Below the pieces are notes generated by a model that was not told where the DNA came from, did not search any database, and was given only the letters and a program-made list of their open reading frames with translations. This document shows positions 8,010 to 16,701 of a DNA stretch of 64,000 bases, piece after piece. The stretch spans positions 62,001 to 126,000 of the forward strand of contig NZ_JAMXOC010000001.1 in the NCBI RefSeq assembly GCF_024721265.1. Direction: 5' to 3'. The first letter of the stretch is position 1; each line of letters begins with the position of its first letter. A program made the position numbers and the translations under genes. This DNA comes from Ohessyouella blattaphilus (GTDB taxonomy: Bacteria; Bacillota; Clostridia; Lachnospirales; Lachnospiraceae).

Positions 8010-8879
8010 TTACTGTAATATTTTTTGTAACTCCTCTTGAACAGACTCTTTATCCTCTTGATAAGTAACCCCAAACCAGCGGTCATTCGTCTGCAAAACC
8101 TCGATTTTGAAGTTCTCCTTCTTAATCATCTCGTCAAAAACAATTGGTAAAAGGAATTCTTTCGTATCACCGATTTCTTGATTGGCTAAGAACTGAGTAA
8201 AACGAGTCTCTAACTCTTTCATAATCTCTGCCTTTAGCCCCCACATATTCATGGACACCACGGTGTCTGCTCCTAGCTCGTTTCCGTCTTCGTCGCGAAT
8301 AATACCGTCTGCACTCTTTCTAATACCACTTGTTTCATTGATATCTTCTAGGATATTCTCTTTCGTAACACAGACGCCTCTAGTCACGCCGCCATTTTCA
8401 CTAAGTGTATTCTTAAGCTTAAAGGCTACCGAACAAGCATCACTCCCTCTCATATCACTACTTAGATATGCAAACGCTTTGGCATACGCTTCATAGCCAT
8501 AGAAATCATCGGCATTAATAACTAAGAAAGGTCCTGTTACTAGCTCTTTACAGCAAAGAATTGCTTGTCCTGTACCCCAAGGTTTTTTGCGCGCTTTTGC
8601 TAACTCGCTATACTCACTAGGGATATCATCGATTTCCTGAAAAGCATAAGCTGTGTTTACTTTCTTCTCGGTCCGATCACCGATCACTTCTCTAAAGTCT
8701 TTTTCTAGATCCTTACGAATCACAAAGACCACCTTATTAAACCCAGCCTTAATAGCGTCATCAATCGAATAATCGATAATCAATTCTCCCTTTGGGCCAA
8801 CTGGCTCTAGCTGCTTAATCCCGCCACCAAAGCGACTTCCTATACCTGCCGCCATAATCACTAGAGATATTTCCTTCAT
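8010..8879 (-). CDS. Sugar-1-phosphate nucleotidyltransferase family protein
   Basis: The N-terminus MKEISLVIMAAGIGSRFGG followed by KQLEPVGPKG is the nucleotide-binding signature of the NTP-transferase fold, and INADDFYG supplies the metal-binding Asp pair. These enzymes form NDP-sugars from NTP and a sugar phosphate. 289 residues. The substrate cannot be read from the sequence; UDP-glucose or related sugars are possible. Its start lies 2 bases after the HPr gene stop, so the two are co-transcribed, in a cluster also holding cdaA, cdaR and glmS, which suggests a link to cell-envelope precursors. Family sure, specificity open. Confidence 0.85.
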   Translation of the reverse strand: MKEISLVIMAAGIGSRFGGGIKQLEPVGPKGELIIDYSIDDAIKAGFNKVVFVIRKDLEKDFREVIGDRTEKKVNTAYAFQEIDDIPSEYSELAKARKKPWGTGQAILCCKELVTGPFLVINADDFYGYEAYAKAFAYLSSDMRGSDACSVAFKLKNTLSENGGVTRGVCVTKENILEDINETSGIRKSADGIIRDEDGNELGADTVVSMNMWGLKAEIMKELETRFTQFLANQEIGDTKEFLLPIVFDEMIKKENFKIEVLQTNDRWFGVTYQEDKESVQEELQKILQ

Positions 8880-8881
8880 AA

Positions 8882-9148
8882 CTATTCTCCCAAACCACTT
8901 TCTATTGCCTCAACCATTGCTGCTAACGCTTCCTCTTCATCCTCGCCTTCACAGAAAAGCTCTATTTCGTCACCTTTCTTTATGCAAGCGCCAAGGACAC
9001 TTAGGACGCTTTTGGCGTTGGCTTCCGAATCACCTGCGTATTTAAATGCCACTTTACACTTAAACCTTCCTGCCGTGTTGCAAAAAATTCCCGCTGGACG
9101 CAAATGCAGTCCCGTCGTATTTATAATTCTTACCTTCTGATTAACCAT
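8882..9148 (-). CDS. ptsH: HPr-family phosphocarrier protein
   Basis: Small cytosolic carrier of the phosphotransferase system, also a regulatory protein when phosphorylated on Ser. 88 residues. The active-site motif is TGLHLRPAG (His about 14) and the HPr-kinase site is AKSVLSVLGA (Ser about 45); both are intact. The chosen ATG has GGAGGAGAATA before it; the longer reading frame would extend into cdaR. It overlaps the cdaR end by 8 bases and is 2 bases from the nucleotidyltransferase. The GLHLRPA form and C-terminus AIESGLGE resemble HPr proteins of Lachnospiraceae. HPr kinase is encoded at 53.2 kb. Confidence 0.92.
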   Translation of the reverse strand: MVNQKVRIINTTGLHLRPAGIFCNTAGRFKCKVAFKYAGDSEANAKSVLSVLGACIKKGDEIELFCEGEDEEEALAAMVEAIESGLGE

Positions 9149-10412
9149 TATTCTCCTCCACACTTTCTGAAATCGTAATTTCAATACTTATTTCTTTATA
9201 GGTAATGCCTGTCGGTAAATCGTTCACCTGAATCGGTACCACATACGTTCCTGGCTCCGTAAACTCCGTCAAATCCACCACTACCTTGCCCGTTAATGTT
9301 GTGATTTTTTCTAATTCTTTTTCCTCACCTTTAAGAATAATCTCTACATTTACATCCTTGGCAAACTCATAAGCCAGATCATTCTTTAAATTAACAGCCG
9401 TTATAGCGGTCGTGGCTACTTCCATCCGCTTCGTGCCTGGCTCATCCACCGTAACAGTAACCACTACTGAGCCCATATTTTTATCTACTAACTCTACATC
9501 TTCTGGTAAATACTTGGTTATATCTATAGTATACTCCGTCTTTTCCGTTAATTCTTCCGTTTTTAGCGCCGAAGCCGGAATATCTATCTGTTCAATCTTA
9601 TTGATAACCTCTTTCGTTCCCGCAATTTCAATCTCTTTTGGCTCATAGCTGATACCGCCGTTATGGTAGCCATCTTTCACTTTCACCTCCGAGGTATCGA
9701 AATTAAGAGGTACTTTTTTCTTATGTAATAGCTTAACCGTAACCTTAACATCCTCATCTTTCGTAGTGGTCGTCAAGGTAGTCATATCCATCTCTTCGCC
9801 GTTATGGTCGTACACGCGAATCTTCGCCGGCAAAGTGGTTTCTTTTGACAGGCCGGTCACATTAACCTCAGCCGCCACTTTACCAATATTGCCAATCTCT
9901 GACTCGGCACCTTGGAATTTAATCGATTCTGGCTCTACCTTCATTTCCCCTTCAAGTAGTACATACCCGGAACTGACTTCACCTGTCGGTGACGGCGTTA
10001 ACGGAAAGCTCTGGGTCGTCTGGTTCTCTATCTCCACCAGCAGATTTCCTGGGGTTGCCGTTGCTACCACGCTTTCATTATCCTCATATCCTTTGACAAT
10101 TACTTCTAAAGGTACCAAGGATTTCGCTGTTAGCTCCCGCATATCCGCTACTACGGTAATATCCGCTTTGCTAATCTTACGCATGGTCTCTCGCTTTGCT
10201 TTAATCGTCACGTTGACCACATCATTGCCCGTCTTCTTATACTCCATCCCGTTCTCTCTAAGGGTCTCTCCGTGAATATCCTCCACCTTAAAGTCACTAA
10301 AGGTTTTTGTCTGCTCAGGATTATCTGTATTCACTATAATAAACCACATAAAGAAGGCGATTACGAAGGCTAGTAGCTTAAGTTTCCAGTTATTAAGAAG
10401 TTTATCTCTCAT
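9141..10412 (-). CDS. cdaR: YbbR-repeat protein CdaR, regulator of diadenylate cyclase
   Basis: Membrane-anchored extracytoplasmic protein that in Firmicutes binds and modulates CdaA. One N-terminal membrane helix (about 8-27, LKLLAFVIAFFMWFIIVN) precedes several beta-rich YbbR repeats (about 50-415), with recurring patterns such as LTGLSKETTLPAKIRV and KDGYHNGGISYEPKEIEIAG. 423 residues. Its ATG overlaps the cdaA end by 11 bases, the conserved cdaA-cdaR arrangement. In Bacillus and many relatives glmM follows; here HPr does instead. Confidence 0.9.
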   Translation of the reverse strand: MRDKLLNNWKLKLLAFVIAFFMWFIIVNTDNPEQTKTFSDFKVEDIHGETLRENGMEYKKTGNDVVNVTIKAKRETMRKISKADITVVADMRELTAKSLVPLEVIVKGYEDNESVVATATPGNLLVEIENQTTQSFPLTPSPTGEVSSGYVLLEGEMKVEPESIKFQGAESEIGNIGKVAAEVNVTGLSKETTLPAKIRVYDHNGEEMDMTTLTTTTKDEDVKVTVKLLHKKKVPLNFDTSEVKVKDGYHNGGISYEPKEIEIAGTKEVINKIEQIDIPASALKTEELTEKTEYTIDITKYLPEDVELVDKNMGSVVVTVTVDEPGTKRMEVATTAITAVNLKNDLAYEFAKDVNVEIILKGEEKELEKITTLTGKVVVDLTEFTEPGTYVVPIQVNDLPTGITYKEISIEITISESVEENNG

Positions 10413-11274
10413 TAGCCTTCCTCCTTCTGATGAATTTCAGTATTCTATTTTCTTTCGTCATCTTCGCCTGTAACTCGGTCAGCTTATCCCGTAACAATGT
10501 TTCATCGATATTGCGATATAAATCGCCGCCACTAGCTAGAGACACATTCCCTGTCTCTTCGGACACCACAATTACTACCGCATCGCTAACCTCCGTAAGT
10601 CCTAGGGCGGCTCTGTGTCTCGTGCCTAACTCTTTACTAATAGCCGTATTATCAGAAAGGGGCAGATAACAGGTTGCTGCTACAATGCGATCGCCACGCA
10701 CAATAATCGCCCCATCGTGAAGAGGTGTATTGTGTTCAAATATATTAAGCAATAGTTGCTTAGAAAGCACCGCGTCCACCTTGATTCCCGTACTTTCATA
10801 CTCGGTCAGCTGAATAGCTCGCTCCACCACAATAAGCGCTCCCGTCTTTACCCTTCCCATAGCAAAGCAAGCAGCGATAATATCTTCTTTCGTCTCGTCG
10901 TTAAATCTTGCCTGAGTATTCTTATCAAGGGCCAGCACCGATGACAGGAACTGCTTTTCCCCTAATTTCTCTAACGCTCTTCTAAGCTCCGGCTGGAAAA
11001 CTACGATGGCAGCCGTTGCCATCACCGTTACCGAGTGTTTCACAATGTAGAGAATGGTATGCATCTCTAATAGATACGCAACCAGTACAAAAACTGCCAT
11101 TACCAGAATCCCTTTTAGAAGCATCCAGGCTTTCGTGTTATTAATCCAATTGATTAACTGGTAGATTAGAATCGTAATGATAATAATCTCCAAAATATCC
11201 ACCCATCTAATCGAGGGGAAATACAAAGAAGTATCAAAATATTTCAATATAAAGTTATTAATAAACTGACCCAT
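10402..11274 (-). CDS. cdaA: Diadenylate cyclase CdaA
   Basis: Makes cyclic di-AMP from two ATP; this messenger controls potassium, osmotic and wall homeostasis. Three membrane helices lie in the first 100 residues, then a DisA_N catalytic domain with the DGA motif (HDGAIIV) and the RHR motif (GTRHRAALGL) that bind substrate and metal. 290 residues, usual length. Ribosome site AAAAGGGG before ATG. It is the third gene of an operon that begins at a strong promoter near 12.75 kb. Confidence 0.97.
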   Translation of the reverse strand: MGQFINNFILKYFDTSLYFPSIRWVDILEIIIITILIYQLINWINNTKAWMLLKGILVMAVFVLVAYLLEMHTILYIVKHSVTVMATAAIVVFQPELRRALEKLGEKQFLSSVLALDKNTQARFNDETKEDIIAACFAMGRVKTGALIVVERAIQLTEYESTGIKVDAVLSKQLLLNIFEHNTPLHDGAIIVRGDRIVAATCYLPLSDNTAISKELGTRHRAALGLTEVSDAVVIVVSEETGNVSLASGGDLYRNIDETLLRDKLTELQAKMTKENRILKFIRRRKANER

Positions 11275-11306
11275 TTCGACACCCCTTTTCTGTCACAAAT
11301 TTCTGT

Positions 11307-12305
11307 TTATTTCTTTTCGGAAACTGCTCCCTCGCTTAACACTCGCGTTCTTTCATCTACACTTGATGGGTCGCTTTCTGCCGTCGTTTGGCTCTTATTA
11401 ATGGTCCGCACGCTCTTTTGCTTAGCAGCAACTGCCACTTTAGGAATCGCCTTTACGTAGTAGACGTAATTATCATCTTCAAACTCCAAGTTTTCTCTTC
11501 TACTATAGTCTACCGAAAAGAAGAATAGCTCAAGGGCCAAACTAATAGCTATCGCTAGTAAGTTTCCTACAATCATCCACATTGCTGATAAATCTAACTT
11601 AAGAGTAACTTTACCGGCAGTGACAATAATAAGATTGGCTAGTACCCCGCATATCATCGCTACCTTCCAAGCGTAATTAATGGCTAGGTGGCGCACCGTA
11701 TATACAACGAAAAAGCAGACAATCATCGCTATTAGCATCACATACATTTCTTTATTCATAAAGACGCCCTTGGCATACTTTATGACGCCATCCATCAAAC
11801 TCTTTTCCTTAAGCGTTGCTCCCGACTTCTGCAAGTAAGCTATCATGTAAAAGACAATCGTTCCGAAAGACATGGGGATAGCAGCAACTGGTACACTTGT
11901 CAAGCCGAAGACAATCGGAATTAGATAGGGAACTTTAAGCATAAACGCTAAAGGCGATAAAAGTGCCACTAGAAGGACACTGCCCGATAAGCGAAAGTAT
12001 AAGGCGTACATCACCACAAATATCCCTGCGGTAACCCCCATGACTCCTAAGGAAAGGGCTGAGGCATGGGCCAGTATCAAGCCACAAGCAATTAGGACGA
12101 TAAAGCCTCTTGGTAAAAAGGCACAGATAAGTGCTAAGCCAACGGCTACAAAAGGTGAAGCCGCCATCTTCATATAGCCGATTTTACTATTGATAAAATA
12201 AAAGGTAAGCAGAGCCAGGATAACGTTAATTGCGCGGTCGATAAGTCCCGTATGCTCTCCGTATATTTCTTGAATCCTGCCTTTAATTTTCAGTACGTTT
12301 TCCAT
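11307..12305 (-). CDS. Polytopic membrane protein of unknown function
   Basis: Not recognised. 332 residues with a cytoplasmic N-terminus of about 25 residues, roughly eight to ten hydrophobic segments between 25 and 270 (for example ILALLTFYFINS, FVAVGLALICAFLPRGFIV, MYVMLIAMIVCFFVVYTV) and a charged, Ser/Thr-rich tail of about 60 residues that is probably cytoplasmic. It overlaps the preceding small gene by 23 bases and lies 32 bases before cdaA, so it is in the c-di-AMP operon. A role in envelope or c-di-AMP physiology is only suggested by position. Confidence 0.75.
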   Translation of the reverse strand: MENVLKIKGRIQEIYGEHTGLIDRAINVILALLTFYFINSKIGYMKMAASPFVAVGLALICAFLPRGFIVLIACGLILAHASALSLGVMGVTAGIFVVMYALYFRLSGSVLLVALLSPLAFMLKVPYLIPIVFGLTSVPVAAIPMSFGTIVFYMIAYLQKSGATLKEKSLMDGVIKYAKGVFMNKEMYVMLIAMIVCFFVVYTVRHLAINYAWKVAMICGVLANLIIVTAGKVTLKLDLSAMWMIVGNLLAIAISLALELFFFSVDYSRRENLEFEDDNYVYYVKAIPKVAVAAKQKSVRTINKSQTTAESDPSSVDERTRVLSEGAVSEKK

Positions 12306-12702
12306 TTCCCTTATTCTCCCTTTCGTATATCCTTAGTAATCTAATAAGACCGTTATTATACTGCTTCACACGGTGTCTTGCGCGTGCGTGTTTCTTACTA
12401 TAGAACTGATACGAACCAATACCATATACTAACAGTAGTATAAGATATCCGCCTAAGGCAAGCAGTCCTAAGATAATCATCAGCGTTAGATCTAGATTTT
12501 CCTTGCTTCCTTGAAGAATGATGAGTGCTACCAAGGCCCAAATCATAACATAAGCAAGGGTCATCCAAAGTAGCTGAGCAATCACATTATAACTAATGTA
12601 ATCCTTCCGGTAATAGTCGCTAACTTTGATATCTTCCTTGCCTTCGTTTTTCTCGTACATAGAAAGCTTTGTTAATAGCTGTACTTTTCGTTTATCTATC
12701 AT
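12283..12702 (-). CDS. Small two-helix membrane protein of unknown function
   Basis: First gene of the cdaA operon. 139 residues with an N-terminal charged region, two adjacent membrane helices (about 43-65 and 73-95, with IILGLLALGGYLILLLVYGIG) and a basic C-terminus (KKHARARHRVKQYNNG...). Ribosome site CAGGAG ten bases before ATG. A clear promoter lies just upstream. Overlap with the next membrane gene suggests translational coupling and that the two proteins work together. No family is recognised. Confidence 0.75.
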   Translation of the reverse strand: MIDKRKVQLLTKLSMYEKNEGKEDIKVSDYYRKDYISYNVIAQLLWMTLAYVMIWALVALIILQGSKENLDLTLMIILGLLALGGYLILLLVYGIGSYQFYSKKHARARHRVKQYNNGLIRLLRIYERENKGNGKRTEN

Positions 12703-12743
12703 ATGGTTTACTCCTGAAATCGAATGATTTACACACTATTCAA

Positions 12744-12772
12744 ATTATAGCAAAAATCAGTTTCCTTGTCCA
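12744..12772 (-). promoter_or_regulatory. Promoter of the cdaA operon
   Basis: Minus strand TGGACA (12767-12772), 17-base spacer, TATAAT (12744-12749). The -35 box lies inside the 3' end of comFC, the -10 box in the 54-base gap, about 40 bases before the first gene's start. Confidence 0.75.
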
Positions 12773-13452
12773 ATAGATACGGTCAAAAAATAGACCTTGC
12801 TTGCTCCTCTTTTCTTCATTTCTTGGCTGAGTTCATCGATGGTCGCCCCTGTAGTATAAATATCATCGACAATCAAGATCCGCTTTTCTTTAACTTCCTC
12901 GGTAACTTCAAACACCCCTGCTACATTTCGTTTACGCCTTTTGCGGTCTAATGTTCGCTGAGGACGCGTCTCCTTGGTTCGCTTGGCTATCTCCTTTACT
13001 GGAATTCCCATTCGCTCTCCCAGTTGTCTGGCGATAAGTTCACTTTGATTGTACCCTCGTTTTTTTCTTCTTTTTTGACTAAGGGGCACAGGAACAATCA
13101 AATCCACGCACCACTCCTTTAAAATTCGCTCCTTGCGACAAAGCAGATTACCCACATAATCCCCTACAAGGAACCGCATATTCTTATATTTAAAATAGTA
13201 AAGGGATTTGGAAACCGGTAGTTCGTGGCGCCAAAGCGCTGTGCCCCCATCAAAATAACGCCCTTCTCGTTGACAATCACAGCATAATTCGTTCTCCTCA
13301 TCTGAAAGCTCTTTCGAGCACAAAGCACACCCAGTCTCCCGAATCTCTAGGGCAACAAGCCGCACTTTACAGGCGGCACAAATGCCTGTCCGATTTGCCT
13401 GAAAGCAAAAGGGACAGGTGGTAGGCCATAAAAGCTTACTGATATTCTTCAT
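12757..13452 (-). CDS. comFC: ComF family phosphoribosyltransferase-like protein
   Basis: Needed for DNA uptake in transformable relatives, but widespread beyond them. It has two N-terminal Cys pairs of zinc-ribbon type (CPFC...CAAC and CALC...CCDC), then a phosphoribosyltransferase domain with the PRPP loop ILIVDDIYTTGAT near the C-terminus. The chosen ATG gives about 231 residues starting MKNISKLLWPTTCPFC and overlaps the recD2 end by 17 bases; an upstream in-frame ATG at 13506 is possible but lies deep in recD2. No other competence gene is in the window, so its substrate and role are unknown here. Confidence 0.88.
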   Translation of the reverse strand: MKNISKLLWPTTCPFCFQANRTGICAACKVRLVALEIRETGCALCSKELSDEENELCCDCQREGRYFDGGTALWRHELPVSKSLYYFKYKNMRFLVGDYVGNLLCRKERILKEWCVDLIVPVPLSQKRRKKRGYNQSELIARQLGERMGIPVKEIAKRTKETRPQRTLDRKRRKRNVAGVFEVTEEVKEKRILIVDDIYTTGATIDELSQEMKKRGASKVYFLTVSIGQGN

Positions 13453-15655
13453 ATAGTTCTTGGATTCGTTCTGACAAAGACGTGTTTCGTTCGCTGATAT
13501 ACTCATTGCTAATCATCTGGGCAAAAACCTTTTCATCCCCTACTAAGGTGACTAAATTCTTCGCTCTCGTGATCGCCGTATAAAGAAGATTGCGGTGCAT
13601 TAACATTCGCGGACCGCTATACATAGGCATAACGACCGCTGGATATTCGCTGCCTTGAGACTTATGCACCGTAATCGCATAAGCCAGTTCCAGTTCATCT
13701 AGATTGCCAAAAGGGTAAGACACCACCCGCTCATCGTCAAATTCGATCTCGACTTCCATTTGGTAGTTGTCGATTCTCTTGACAATGCCGATGTCGCCAT
13801 TAAAAATCCCCACCCCTTTATCGATAGTTAAGCCAAATTTCGTGCGGACTTGCCACTCTAGCTGATAGTTATTCTTTGTTTGCATGACTTTATCGCCAAC
13901 TCGGAGAACCCCAAAGCTGACTTTCTTTTCAGCTTTCCCGGCTGTCGGTGGGTTAAGTCGCTCCTGGAGAGCCACATTTAACTGCTCCACACCTACTGCG
14001 CCTATTCTCGTCGGGGTAATCACCTGGATGTCAAGCGGTGAGAGCTTCAGATACTGGGGAAGATTTTCTGTAATCAAGCGAATAATCACCGCCACAATCA
14101 CCCGGGGATCATACCGCTTTAAGAAAAAGAAATCCGCAGATTTATTATCTAGCATAACCTCTTCCCCGCGATTAATCTTGTGGGCGTTTACGACGATATC
14201 GCTCTTACTAGCCTGGCGAAAAATCTTCTCGAGAGTGGTGGTCGCAAACTGATCTGCTTTTATCATATCTTCGAGCACCGCCCCCGCTCCTACTGAGGGC
14301 AATTGGTTACGGTCGCCGACAAATACCAAGCGACAGCCTTTAAGAACAGCCTTAAGCAGCGAATGCATCAGTGAGATATCGATCATGGACATCTCATCAA
14401 CGATGATAACATCTGCCTCTAAGGGATTCTCCTCATTCCTTGAAAAGCTACTGCCTCTTCCCTCTGGCGCCCCACTAACTTCAAGAAGACGGTGAATCGT
14501 CTTTGCCTCATAGCCTGTGGTTTCACTCATTCGCTTAGCTGCTCTTCCCGTAGGCGCTGCTAGCAGTACTTCCAAACCATTTTCTATAAATAAGCGAATC
14601 ATGGTGCTAATCGTGGTCGTCTTTCCCGTTCCCGGACCACCGGTTAAGATACTAACCCCATTTTCCATCGCTCGAAGAATTGCTAGCTGCTGAGTTTCAT
14701 CAAGGACGGTGGTCGCTTCCTTTTCTATTTTCTTAATGTCTTCACTCACCCGTTCTTGGTCAATCGAGAATTTCTGATCTAATTCCTTCAGTCTTGCAGC
14801 TACCTCTAATTCCATATAATAAAAATGAGATAGATAAATCTTTTTACCGCCCTCTTCATCCTTAATAACAATTTTTTTATCGATAGCAAGATCCATTAAA
14901 AAGCGGGTGATTTCCGAAAGCTCCACCTCCAAAAGGCTGGCTGTTAGCCCCATTAATTCTGCTTCTAACATATAGACACTACCACTAGCTATGCCTTGTT
15001 GCAAGGCATAAAGAATGCCACTTTGGATGCGAAACTCGGAATCTAGTCTAAAGCCCGCGTTTATGGCAATCTGATCGGCGATTTTAAAGCCGATGCCATC
15101 CACCGTTTCCGCCAGTTTATATGGATTCTCCTCAATCACATTGTAGACACTCTCACCGTACTCTTTGTAGATCTTTACTGCCAAATTCGTACTGATACCG
15201 AATTTCTGCAAATAGATCATGCCTCGTCGCAGCTCCTTCTTGCTCTCCATTTGGAACGCGATTTCCATCGCTTTTTTGCCGCTAATTCCTTTAATCTCCG
15301 CTAGACGCTCTGGCTCTTCCTCGATAACCTTAAAGGTTTCCTCACCGAAATGTTCCACAATCTTACCGGCTAACACGGCACCTAACCCTTTGATAGTACC
15401 CGAGCCTAAATACACTTCCATACTGTGGAGATCGTCCGGTTCACACCTTCTAGACTCCTTCACCTTAAACTGGGTACCGTAAGAAGGATGCAGAACCGTC
15501 TCGCCGTCAAGCTCTAATAGCTCACCTTCTTCAATCACCGGAAAGTTGCCGACGCAAGTTGATTCTCCATCCTTATTTTCTAATATAAACACCGAATATC
15601 CGGTATCTTCGCTGCGATATATAATATGATCTACGTAGCCTTTGACTGTCTCCAT
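13436..15655 (-). CDS. recD2: RecD2-type ATP-dependent 5'-3' DNA helicase
   Basis: Superfamily 1B helicase for DNA repair and replication-fork stability that acts without RecBC. 739 residues. An N-terminal OB-like and helix-hairpin-helix region (ETVKGYVDHIIYRS; GIGFKIADQIA) precedes Walker A GGPGTGKTTT (near 340), Walker B VIIVDEMSMID, and helicase motif ITVHKSQGSEYPAV near the end. It starts 9 bases after the mreB stop with AGAAGG before ATG, and comFC overlaps its end. Confidence 0.95.
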   Translation of the reverse strand: METVKGYVDHIIYRSEDTGYSVFILENKDGESTCVGNFPVIEEGELLELDGETVLHPSYGTQFKVKESRRCEPDDLHSMEVYLGSGTIKGLGAVLAGKIVEHFGEETFKVIEEEPERLAEIKGISGKKAMEIAFQMESKKELRRGMIYLQKFGISTNLAVKIYKEYGESVYNVIEENPYKLAETVDGIGFKIADQIAINAGFRLDSEFRIQSGILYALQQGIASGSVYMLEAELMGLTASLLEVELSEITRFLMDLAIDKKIVIKDEEGGKKIYLSHFYYMELEVAARLKELDQKFSIDQERVSEDIKKIEKEATTVLDETQQLAILRAMENGVSILTGGPGTGKTTTISTMIRLFIENGLEVLLAAPTGRAAKRMSETTGYEAKTIHRLLEVSGAPEGRGSSFSRNEENPLEADVIIVDEMSMIDISLMHSLLKAVLKGCRLVFVGDRNQLPSVGAGAVLEDMIKADQFATTTLEKIFRQASKSDIVVNAHKINRGEEVMLDNKSADFFFLKRYDPRVIVAVIIRLITENLPQYLKLSPLDIQVITPTRIGAVGVEQLNVALQERLNPPTAGKAEKKVSFGVLRVGDKVMQTKNNYQLEWQVRTKFGLTIDKGVGIFNGDIGIVKRIDNYQMEVEIEFDDERVVSYPFGNLDELELAYAITVHKSQGSEYPAVVMPMYSGPRMLMHRNLLYTAITRAKNLVTLVGDEKVFAQMISNEYISERNTSLSERIQELYEEYQ

Positions 15656-15664
15656 AGCGCCTTC

Positions 15665-16639
15665 TTACTCCATTACTTCCGAATACCGGCCCGTTCCCTT
15701 GGCAATTACCAGCAGTGGTTCTTCTACTTTAACCGTATGAATACCTGTCCGCTCTTCGATTAACTCGTCCAAGCCCCGAAGCAAAGAACCGCCGCCGGTT
15801 AAAATGATACCCCGTTCAAGAATATCGACAGACACCTCCGGGGGAGCCTGCTCCAGTACGCTAATAATCGTATCGATAATCAGATTGGCCTTTTCTACTA
15901 CTAGGCTTTCAATCTCTCCAGAAGTAACCTCCACTTCTCGCGGCAAGCCTGAGTTGACGTCTCGTCCCGTGACAATCATAAATTCGTCTTCAATTAAAGG
16001 GAAGGCCGAGCCAATCTTAATCTTAATATCTTCAGCCATCTTCTCGCCGATTACCACATCGTGGGTCTGCTTAATATACTGTAGGATGGCTTCATCCATA
16101 TCATTGCCGGCTACCTTAACCGATTCGCTAGCCACCACGCCCCCTAAGGAGACAATCGCTACATCGGTGGTTCCACCACCGATATCCACCAGCATATTAC
16201 CGAAGGGTTTGGCCATATCAAGACCGATACCGATTGCCGCCGCAATCGGTTCACGGACCACTACCACATCCCGAGCTCCCGCACCATACGCCGCCTCAAT
16301 CGCTGCCTTACGCTCTACCTCGGTTACGTGCTCTTGTACATTGATATAGATATTGGGTTTTGAAAGCGTCCTTCTACCCAGCGCCTTGCTGATAAAGTAA
16401 CCTAGCATCTCCTCGGCCACAGTATAATCCGCAATAGCTCCCTTTTGTAGCGGTCTGATGGCGATGATGCTGCCAGAAGCCCGTTCTAATAACGCTCTGG
16501 CCTCTTCACCGAACGCTCGACTTTTATTGGTGTCCCGGTCAAAAGCGACAATGGTTGGCTCCTTTAACACCACACCCTTGCCTCTTACGTAGATTAAGGT
16601 ACTAGAAGTACCCATATCGATTCCTATGTTAATTGCCAT
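15665..16639 (-). CDS. mreB: Rod-shape-determining actin homologue MreB family
   Basis: Cytoplasmic actin-like filament protein that steers lateral wall synthesis. 324 residues with phosphate-1 motif IGIDMGTSSTLIY, the connecting loop REPIAAAIGIG, phosphate-2 motif VDIGGGTTDVAIVS and the adenosine motif ILTGGGSLLRGLDE. No mreC or mreD follows, so it could be the Mbl or MreBH-type paralogue. RBS AAGAGGAAGAATA. It lies between uvrA and recD2, all co-oriented, with 62 bases separating it from uvrA. Confidence 0.93.
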   Translation of the reverse strand: MAINIGIDMGTSSTLIYVRGKGVVLKEPTIVAFDRDTNKSRAFGEEARALLERASGSIIAIRPLQKGAIADYTVAEEMLGYFISKALGRRTLSKPNIYINVQEHVTEVERKAAIEAAYGAGARDVVVVREPIAAAIGIGLDMAKPFGNMLVDIGGGTTDVAIVSLGGVVASESVKVAGNDMDEAILQYIKQTHDVVIGEKMAEDIKIKIGSAFPLIEDEFMIVTGRDVNSGLPREVEVTSGEIESLVVEKANLIIDTIISVLEQAPPEVSVDILERGIILTGGGSLLRGLDELIEERTGIHTVKVEEPLLVIAKGTGRYSEVME

Positions 16640-16701
16640 TATTCTTCCTCTTAATATTCAAAATAAGTACTTTTTATTCTAACACAAATCCTTATTCATA
16701 A

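Noticed and set aside
9766-10275. Long plus-strand reading frame (169 codons) inside cdaR
   Set aside because: Antisense to a well-supported gene, Ser/Thr-rich product without a start signal or known motif.
15804-16349. Long plus-strand reading frame (181 codons) inside mreB
   Set aside because: Mirror of mreB codon usage; no ribosome site and mreB motifs are complete on the other strand.
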